Of a stretch of 6,187 nucleotides of DNA, positions 1 through 4,799 are shown in pieces. The position numbers were made by a program, and so were the translations under genes. The notes under the pieces are model-generated. The model worked only from the letters and a program-made list of their open reading frames with translations. It was not told the DNA's origin and searched no databases. Position 1 is the first letter of the stretch, and each line of letters opens with the position of its first letter. The stretch is from an uncultured Lachnospiraceae bacterium (lineage in GTDB: Bacteria; Bacillota; Clostridia; Lachnospirales; Lachnospiraceae): the NCBI GenBank assembly GCA_902795625.1, contig CADBLW010000292.1, forward strand, positions 1 through 6,187, in the 5' to 3' direction.

Positions 1-1
1 G

Positions 2-361
2 CAGCAGCCGACGTATCAGCAGCCTGTACAGCAACCCGTACAGCAGCCTGTGCAGCAGCCGACATATCAGCAGCCGGTACAGCAGCCCGTGCAGCAGCCT
101 GTACAGCAGCCTGTACAGCAGCCGGCGCAGCAGCCGACGTATCAGCAGCCGGTACAGCAACCCGTACAGCAGCCTGTGCAGCAGCCGACATATCAGCAGC
201 CGGCACAGCAGCCCGTGCAGCAGCCGGTACAGCAGCCCGTACAGCAGCCTTACCAGCAGCCTGTACAGCAGCCGTATCAGCAGCCTGTACAGCAGCCGTA
301 TCAGCAGCCCGTACAGCAGCCTTACCAGCAGCCGATGTACGCGCAGCCGGTATATCAGCAG
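2..361 (+). repeat. Coding tandem repeat (12/15-bp units, 126-bp higher-order period)
   Basis: The basic unit is cag-cag-cc(n) plus gta/gtg/gcg (QQPV or QQPA, 12 bp), with a 15-bp variant that adds acg/aca-tat (QQPTY). The block starting at 2 recurs at 128 with very few differences over roughly 110 bp, giving a 126-bp higher-order repeat. From 242 the pattern changes to a 24-bp QQPY-QQPV unit present three times (242-265, 266-289, 290-313), followed by degenerate copies ending in an MYAQPVY segment. All unit lengths are multiples of three, so copy-number change keeps the frame. The array probably extends upstream of the window. Confidence 0.93.
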
Positions 362-982
362 CCTGCACCTGCCAAGAAGAAAAAGTCTAAGGCACCGGTT
401 ATCATCATCAGCATTTTGCTGATCCTGATCATCCTTGCGGGATCCGGTATCGCATATCTCTCGTTCCTTGACAAGAGAGGTGACAAGACCACCCTCGGCA
501 TCGATCTGAACTTCCTTGATTTCACGCAGCTTTCGAGCTCGCAGGAGAAGCAGTTCCTTGATCTTGCTGACAAGGTAAACAATGCAATCGTCAACGGCAG
601 CTCCAGATCCTTCAAGAAGGCGATCAACGAGGGCGCGGTAGACTATGTATGCAAGTCCTTCGGCTGCTCGGATGTAGACGACTTCCTTGAGTTCTGCGCT
701 GAGGATCTCGAGGAGTGCGGCAATGATATTTCCGCTTCCGCCAAGGCATATCTGAAGTATGAGATCAAGGAGCGCAAGTCCCTTGCATCCAAGCTTGAGG
801 AGCAGACCGACGCGGAGTACGATATCGACAAGGCATACCTGGTAGAGTGCATCAGCACCTACAAGGGAAGCAAGGGAACGAAGACCCTGAAGGATACCTA
901 CATCTTCATGAAGGACGGCGAGGGTGTATGGTCTCTGATCCTGCTCGGCAAGGACAGCCTCAAGGATCTCAAACTTGACTGA
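2..982 (+). CDS. Gln/Pro-repeat single-pass membrane protein, 5'-truncated by the window edge
   Basis: The reading frame is open from the first bases, so the start lies upstream; the GTG at 50 is only a Val codon inside the repeat. There are 326 visible residues. Residues 1-120 or so are almost entirely QQPV, QQPTY, QQPA and QQPY units. A basic patch KKKKSK (125-130) precedes one hydrophobic helix (about 133-153), so by the positive-inside rule the Q/P tail should be cytoplasmic and residues 158-326 outside the cell. The outer part is acidic, mostly helical at first, contains five cysteines (including VCKSFGC and EEC), and ends with beta-like segments finishing in a GVWSLI motif. That pattern recalls small NTF2-like or DUF4878-type ectodomains of Firmicutes, but this is inference from texture only. 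The protein has no visible enzymatic motif and its function is unknown. Related architectures often start with a zinc ribbon, which cannot be seen here. A terminator-like hairpin follows about 95 bases after the stop. Confidence 0.85.
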   Translation, partial: QQPTYQQPVQQPVQQPVQQPTYQQPVQQPVQQPVQQPVQQPAQQPTYQQPVQQPVQQPVQQPTYQQPAQQPVQQPVQQPVQQPYQQPVQQPYQQPVQQPYQQPVQQPYQQPMYAQPVYQQPAPAKKKKSKAPVIIISILLILIILAGSGIAYLSFLDKRGDKTTLGIDLNFLDFTQLSSSQEKQFLDLADKVNNAIVNGSSRSFKKAINEGAVDYVCKSFGCSDVDDFLEFCAEDLEECGNDISASAKAYLKYEIKERKSLASKLEEQTDAEYDIDKAYLVECISTYKGSKGTKTLKDTYIFMKDGEGVWSLILLGKDSLKDLKLD

Positions 983-1007
983 TACTTTTGAAGCGCGACA
1001 GTGCTTC

Positions 1008-1035
1008 GGAAAGGCCTGATGCAAAGGCATTTTCC
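1008..1035 (+). other. Imperfect hairpin downstream of the Q/P-repeat gene
   Basis: GGAAAG-GCCT (1008-1017) pairs with AGGC (1025-1028) and TTTTCC (1030-1035), with a bulged A at 1029 and a 7-base loop. It is followed by an A-run rather than a T-run on the + strand, so it is not a classical intrinsic terminator for this direction. It may stabilise the 3' end of the upstream transcript. The pairing was found by eye and its stability is uncalculated. Confidence 0.35.
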
Positions 1036-1076
1036 AAAAAGGATCCACGAATGAGTGATGGATTGTAACGAACAAC

Positions 1077-1110
1077 AGAAAGACCAGTGCTTAACCGTGC
1101 TGGTCTTTCT
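1077..1110 (+). terminator. Probable intrinsic terminator, possibly bidirectional
   Basis: AGAAAGACCAG (1077-1087) is perfectly complementary to CTGGTCTTTCT (1100-1110). Inner wobble and C-G pairs extend the stem to 14 bp around a TTAACC loop (1091-1096). The T-rich side of the stem ends in TCTTTCT, and the opposite strand ends likewise, so it could stop transcription from either side. There is no long pure T-run beyond the stem, which lowers certainty. It separates the Q/P-repeat gene from the phosphoglycerol transferase gene. Confidence 0.7.
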
Positions 1111-1148
1111 CGCATAGTGTGCGTAAGAATTAGGAATTATCGGAAAGG

Positions 1149-1174
1149 CTTGGCGCCGGTGGGGGCGCCGCAAG
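1149..1174 (+). promoter_or_regulatory. GC-rich hairpin immediately upstream of the phosphoglycerol transferase start
   Basis: GGCGCC (1152-1157) and GGCGCC (1164-1169) form a 6-bp all-GC stem around a GGTGGG loop. CTT (1149-1151) and AAG (1172-1174) can extend it past a two-base bulge. It ends five bases before the ATG at 1179 and contains the only purine-rich stretch (GGTGGGGG) that could act as a ribosome binding site there. It may therefore modulate translation, or it may indicate that the real start is the ATG at 1200. No T-run follows, so it is not a terminator. Confidence 0.4.
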
Positions 1175-1178
1175 TAAC

Positions 1179-2711
1179 ATGGGTGAAAGAAAGCCCCTGA
1201 TGACGGGGAAAAACATTGCGACGGCAATATTTCTTCTGATCGCAAACTTCTTGGTGATCACTGCGGTATGGCTGGGAATACGGTTCGGAACGCTGGATAT
1301 GACGACGATCATTTTCCTGCTGAAGGTACCGATCAGCGGAGCAGATCCGACCAACTTTTATGAGATCTTCATTCTTTTGTTTACCATAGGTCCGGCCGCG
1401 ACCGCGGCGGAGCTCGGGATATTGGCTTTGATCAACCGCATCCGCCGGAAGCGTACGGAGGCGGACAAAAAAGCAAGAGTATCAACATGGATCGTCGATC
1501 ACCGAAGACTGATCGCCGTGATCATTTTCCTCATATCGCTTGTTGTTGTCGGAGCGAGACTTCGGATCGTCAAATACGTCGTCAACCAGTTCGGCAACTC
1601 ACCGATCTATGACGATGAGTACGCGGACCCGAAGAAGGTTCTGATCAAGGCTCCGGAGCAGAAGCGAAACCTCATCTACATCTACATGGAATCCATGGAG
1701 ATTTCCTACGCGGACTGGGGACACGGCGGCGCGTCCGAGAAGAACATGATCCCCGAGATGACGTCGATCGCGCAGAACGGCATCTGCTTCTCCCAGGCGG
1801 GCAGCAATAAGCTGAACGGGCCGCAGGCAGTCACGGGAACGACCTGGACGATGGCCTCCCTCGTGGCTCAGACGGCGGGGGTTCCGCTGACCATTCCCAT
1901 CGGGGAAAATGCCATGGGCAGGAAAGCGTACCAGACCTTCCTCCCCGGCGTGTATTCTCTCGGTCAGGTATTGCGCGACAACGGCTATGAGCTGGAGTAC
2001 CTGATCGGTTCGGAGAAAGGCTTTTCCGGCGCGGACATCTATATGAGGACGCACGGAAACTATACGATCAAGGATATTGATTACTATCGCGGCAGTGAGC
2101 TTCCCTCGGACTACAACGTCTGGTGGGGCTTTGAGGACGAGAAGCTGTATCAGTTTGCAATGGACGCGATCAGCCATCTGGGCAACTCGGGACAGCCGTT
2201 CTCGTTCACGATGATGACGATGGACACGCATTTTACGAACGGGTACCGCTGTCGTCTGTGCGGGGATGAGTTCCCGGACCAGTACAGCAACGTGATCGCC
2301 TGCGCGTCCCGGCAGCTTCGGAACTTCCTGGAATGGCTCGAGTCGCAGCCGTTCTATGAAAACACGACAGTGATCATCGTCGGGGATCACCCCACGATGG
2401 ATACGAAATACACGGACAAGCTGCCGTACAACAAGAAAGGCTATGTCAGAAAGACCTACTGCACGATCCTGAACTCCGCTGTTGAATACGTTCCGACGGA
2501 GGAGGAGAGACAGTTTACGGTGATGGATATGTATCCGACGACGCTGGCCGCCATGGGATTTGAGATTGAGGGCAACCGCCTCGGTATCGGCGTCAACCTC
2601 TTCTCCGGGGAGCAGACAATGCTCGAAAAATACGGGCTGAAGAAGCTGAACGATCTTCTCGAGGAGAGATCGGATTTCTATGACGGACTGATGTACGGAA
2701 CGGAAGAGTGA
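1179..2711 (+). CDS. OpgB/MdoB-like phosphoglycerol transferase (LTA synthase/sulfatase superfamily)
   Basis: A 510-residue membrane-anchored enzyme of the alkaline phosphatase superfamily. Hydrophobic segments at about 13-34, 42-52, 61-84 and 110-127 precede an extracytoplasmic catalytic domain. Expected metal and nucleophile residues are visible: E171 in NLIYIYMES, T221 in TGTTWT (likely nucleophile), H351 in MDTHF, and D403-H404 in VGDHPTMD. From memory, E. coli OpgB has close counterparts: YIYGESLE, GTDYTIAGMVASQCGIPL, TVDTHHPDG, and the pre-domain LTGAG and EPSK segments. OpgB moves phosphoglycerol from phosphatidylglycerol to envelope glycans; here the acceptor could be a teichoic acid, glycolipid or other glycan. 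The protein ends about 100 residues after the DH motif, so it lacks the large C-terminal region of the 763-residue E. coli enzyme. The ATG at 1179 is the first start after an in-frame stop (1131), but its ribosome binding site is weak; ATG 1200 (Met8) is an alternative. Family assignment is confident; the exact substrate is not. Confidence 0.87.
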   Translation: MGERKPLMTGKNIATAIFLLIANFLVITAVWLGIRFGTLDMTTIIFLLKVPISGADPTNFYEIFILLFTIGPAATAAELGILALINRIRRKRTEADKKARVSTWIVDHRRLIAVIIFLISLVVVGARLRIVKYVVNQFGNSPIYDDEYADPKKVLIKAPEQKRNLIYIYMESMEISYADWGHGGASEKNMIPEMTSIAQNGICFSQAGSNKLNGPQAVTGTTWTMASLVAQTAGVPLTIPIGENAMGRKAYQTFLPGVYSLGQVLRDNGYELEYLIGSEKGFSGADIYMRTHGNYTIKDIDYYRGSELPSDYNVWWGFEDEKLYQFAMDAISHLGNSGQPFSFTMMTMDTHFTNGYRCRLCGDEFPDQYSNVIACASRQLRNFLEWLESQPFYENTTVIIVGDHPTMDTKYTDKLPYNKKGYVRKTYCTILNSAVEYVPTEEERQFTVMDMYPTTLAAMGFEIEGNRLGIGVNLFSGEQTMLEKYGLKKLNDLLEERSDFYDGLMYGTEE

Positions 2712-2757
2712 TCCGGCGCGTAAAATGCACAGCGAACACGTCGGAACCGACGGATCA
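2709..2757 (+). other. Small inverted repeats in the gap before the HD-GYP-like gene
   Basis: TGATCCG (2709-2715, starting at the stop codon) and CGGATCA (2751-2757) form a 7-bp inverted repeat. Nested inside, CGTCGG (2739-2744) and CCGACG (2747-2752) form a compact hairpin directly before the ribosome binding site. There is no T-run, so transcription probably continues through. The two structures share 2751-2752 and so may be alternatives. This could be translational tuning or chance. Confidence 0.3.
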
Positions 2758-2760
2758 TGA

Positions 2761-2771
2761 AGGAAAGGAGG
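2761..2771 (+). promoter_or_regulatory. Ribosome binding site of the HD-GYP-like gene
   Basis: AGGAAAGGAGG ends seven bases before the ATG at 2779. It is close to the full anti-16S complement with ideal spacing, which fixes the start. It argues against the ATG-less upstream reading that begins at 2708 in another frame. Confidence 0.9.
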
Positions 2772-2778
2772 AACGCTC

Positions 2779-4662
2779 ATGGCAAGCACCATACCTGAAT
2801 TGTACAGGGAATACCGCAAGCGTCTGGAAGAAGTCGACCGGATCGAGAAAGAACTGCTGCGCACCAATGAGCAGTCTTCCTGGAATGCCTGTCTGATCCG
2901 CAAATCGGAGCTCGTCCGCAGCTTTTACGGCGAGACGGAGGAGGAGCTGAATACGCTGATCAACCCGTATCTGTACGGGGCCTCGCCGCTGGATGACGAG
3001 AAGGCGATGGAGCTGTTTGAGGGCGCGAGCTCCTACTACAACAGCGCGATCTACGACGACGTCATGGAATCCCAGATCTTCAAGCTTCTGTGGGAATACT
3101 ACCAGTCGACCGGCAATGAGTATATGGAGCGCGCGTGCCGATGCGCATTTTCCAACAACGCATTCCTCAATGTGGAAGGAAAGCTTCGGAGCTACGCAAT
3201 CGAGCAGGCGGAGTGGGTGAGCGGTTACGTGGACCGCATCGATTACCTTAGGGAACTCCACAAGGACGATGACGAGGCATTTTACACTGACGTGCTTCGC
3301 GTGTTCGACACGCTGCACGGACAGTACGAGATGGAGCGCTCGCGGTTCGAGCCCAACGTCAACCGCATGATCGGCTGCTTCAACAATCTCTCGAAGATCC
3401 GCAAATACCGCAGACTTTTCCCCGATGATGTATGGGAAAGCATCGAACGGCCGCTGAATGACGTCGGCACGGACGTGATGTTCATGGCCGCGCTGCACTG
3501 GGAATCGGTGGATGTACAGCTCAAGGAGATCATCGGCCCGGCCTTCCCCATCGGATTCATCGAGCAGACGAAGCTGCCGGTGGAGGAGCGCGACATGAAG
3601 GTGTATGTCGGCTACATTGTGTATGCATTTTATTCGGGACTGCTCAAACCCGAGCAGACCTTCACGCTGCTTCGCTCGTACAGCCGCACGATCACGAAGG
3701 AGTACGATTTCAACGATCCGAACTGGTATGAGCAGCCGGATGACAGCCGCTTCGCCGTCATCACGACGACGACCAAGCCGATGTTCGAGATGATCGACGA
3801 GTTCTCCTGCGACGACGACAAGAAGAAGCGGATGAAGGCGGAGCTTCTCTACGAGGTGAAAACCTATATCGAGACGATCCCGCGCGAGTGCGCATGCAAG
3901 GAATACCTTGACCAGGCGCTGTATCATCTGCTCTATGACCTGATCGGCTACATCGATATCCAGGAGGTTGCCATCGAGTTCATCGACAGCATGGTCATCA
4001 GCCGTCAGATGGCGACACTGATCCATACCGTGATGACCGGCGAGCTTGCCAACGCGATCCTGGATCCGCTTGTCGACGAGCACCCCGAGCTCTTCACGAC
4101 CGTGCTCGACACGGAGGACCTTCGCGAGGTGGCGAAGCGCAAGGGCGAGCTGATGACACTGATGTACAACGCGGCGCGCTGCCACGATATCGGCAAGATC
4201 CTGATTGCAAACATCATCAATACGCAGATCCGCCGTCTCTCCGACATGGAGTACTCGTACATCAAGTACCATCCGAAGTGGAGCTACGAGATATTGATGC
4301 GCAATCCGAACCTGCAGAACTATGCGGAGATCGCCCTCGGTCACCACAGAAGCTACGACGGCAACAGCGGATACCCGAAATTCTTCAACAACCGCGCGAG
4401 CCGCTACCGCATTCTGATCGATCTGCTGACCGTCTGCGACTGCATGGACGCGGCGACGGACGTGTTCGGCCGCAACTACGCGAAGGGCAAGCAGTTCAAC
4501 ACGGTGCTCGCGGAGTTCCGCAAGGCAGCCGGCACGCACTACAATCCGAAGATCATCAGCTTTATCGAGCAGAACGAGGCGCTCCGCGCCAAGCTTGCGA
4601 AGATGACATCGGAGGAGGGACGTTCCGATCTGTACTACCATATTTACCGAAAATACCGCTGA
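2779..4662 (+). CDS. HD-GYP-like domain protein with a large uncharacterised helical N-terminal region
   Basis: A 627-residue protein with no signal peptide or membrane segment, so probably cytoplasmic. Residues 1-400 or so look almost wholly helical (acidic/basic amphipathic stretches, EYYQSTGNEYMERA-type patterns) and may be a TPR-like solenoid; I do not recognise a named domain. Residues 410-600 are HD-GYP-like. Candidate ligands are H416 (LIHTV), H469-D470 (CHDIGK), H498 (YHP), H522-H523 (GHH) and D554 (VCDCMDA), followed by a KAAGTHYNPKIISF tail typical of the family. GYP is kept at 531-533. Two oddities: the usual HHE reads HHR, and one extra residue separates DG from GYP. The position matching the extra third-metal glutamate of trinuclear enzymes is Ala412, suggesting a binuclear site. 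Canonical HD-GYP proteins hydrolyse cyclic di-GMP; whether this one does is uncertain. It lies 67 bases after the phosphoglycerol transferase gene with no evident terminator, so the two are likely co-transcribed. Confidence 0.85.
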   Translation: MASTIPELYREYRKRLEEVDRIEKELLRTNEQSSWNACLIRKSELVRSFYGETEEELNTLINPYLYGASPLDDEKAMELFEGASSYYNSAIYDDVMESQIFKLLWEYYQSTGNEYMERACRCAFSNNAFLNVEGKLRSYAIEQAEWVSGYVDRIDYLRELHKDDDEAFYTDVLRVFDTLHGQYEMERSRFEPNVNRMIGCFNNLSKIRKYRRLFPDDVWESIERPLNDVGTDVMFMAALHWESVDVQLKEIIGPAFPIGFIEQTKLPVEERDMKVYVGYIVYAFYSGLLKPEQTFTLLRSYSRTITKEYDFNDPNWYEQPDDSRFAVITTTTKPMFEMIDEFSCDDDKKKRMKAELLYEVKTYIETIPRECACKEYLDQALYHLLYDLIGYIDIQEVAIEFIDSMVISRQMATLIHTVMTGELANAILDPLVDEHPELFTTVLDTEDLREVAKRKGELMTLMYNAARCHDIGKILIANIINTQIRRLSDMEYSYIKYHPKWSYEILMRNPNLQNYAEIALGHHRSYDGNSGYPKFFNNRASRYRILIDLLTVCDCMDAATDVFGRNYAKGKQFNTVLAEFRKAAGTHYNPKIISFIEQNEALRAKLAKMTSEEGRSDLYYHIYRKYR

Positions 4663-4670
4663 AACCGGTT

Positions 4671-4691
4671 CCCGCCGCGCTCTGCGGCGGG
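4671..4691 (+). terminator. Probable terminator after the HD-GYP-like gene
   Basis: CCCGCCGC (4671-4678) pairs perfectly with GCGGCGGG (4684-4691) around a GCTCT loop, eight bases after the stop. The stem is very strong, but the next bases are purine-rich and T-rich sequence begins only near 4704, so it is not textbook. Its placement between a finished gene and a new promoter supports termination. Confidence 0.55.
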
Positions 4692-4739
4692 GTCGGAAGA
4701 AGTTGTGTTTAAAATATTTTGAAAAACTATATTTTGTGC

Positions 4740-4768
4740 TTTTCTTTATAAATCTTTTGTGGTAGAAT
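4740..4768 (+). promoter_or_regulatory. Probable sigma-A promoter of glnS with extended -10
   Basis: TAGAAT (4763-4768) matches five of six bases of the -10 consensus and is directly preceded by TGG, the extended -10 TGn element. A weak -35 candidate, TTTTCT (4740-4745), sits 17 bases upstream, within a strongly AT-rich stretch (about 4704-4760). Transcription would begin near 4775, leaving a leader of about 25 bases. That is too short for a T-box, so this synthetase gene does not appear to be T-box controlled. Confidence 0.65.
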
Positions 4769-4788
4769 AGCCAAAAGTTGTATTTTCC

Positions 4789-4794
4789 GGGAGG
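4789..4794 (+). promoter_or_regulatory. Ribosome binding site of glnS
   Basis: GGGAGG lies five bases before the ATG at 4800. It supports that start over the in-frame Met6 codon. Confidence 0.85.
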
Positions 4795-4799
4795 AAACC

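Noticed and set aside
50..52. GTG as a start codon for the Q/P-repeat gene
   Set aside because: It is one of many identical Val codons within the repeat, has no ribosome binding site, and the frame is open to the window edge.
2..361. CRISPR-like array
   Set aside because: The repeats are contiguous, in-frame coding units with no unique spacers.
1051..1068. Tiny ORF (ATG to TAA, five codons) between the first two genes
   Set aside because: Too short, no ribosome binding site, and located upstream of a terminator-like hairpin; no support as a leader peptide.
1111..1148. Promoter for the phosphoglycerol transferase gene
   Set aside because: AT-rich words such as TAAGAAT and GAATTAT occur, but no -35/-10 pair with sensible spacing stands out. 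A promoter is expected here but cannot be placed.
2708..2896. Small + ORF (62 codons) overlapping the start of the HD-GYP-like gene
   Set aside because: It overlaps a well-supported start in another frame, has no ribosome binding site of its own, and its sequence resembles no known protein.
1599..2903. 434-codon open frame on the - strand spanning the phosphoglycerol transferase and the next gene start
   Set aside because: It crosses two real + genes and the gap between them, has an Arg/His-rich low-information translation, and shows no family motif.
2755..4641. 628-codon open frame on the - strand, almost fully antisense to the HD-GYP-like gene
   Set aside because: It is in codon register with the + gene, so it only reflects the absence of TTA, CTA and TCA codons there. 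Its translation is Val/Leu/Arg/His-rich with no domain, and the + frame has clear motifs and a strong ribosome binding site.
4278..4712. 144-codon + ORF in another frame at the end of the HD-GYP-like gene
   Set aside because: Arg/Gln/Pro-rich out-of-frame translation of a coding region; a shadow.
4663..4799. T-box riboswitch upstream of glnS
   Set aside because: The gap is only 137 bases and contains a terminator-like hairpin before the promoter. No T-box consensus or specifier stem is visible, and the predicted leader is about 25 bases.
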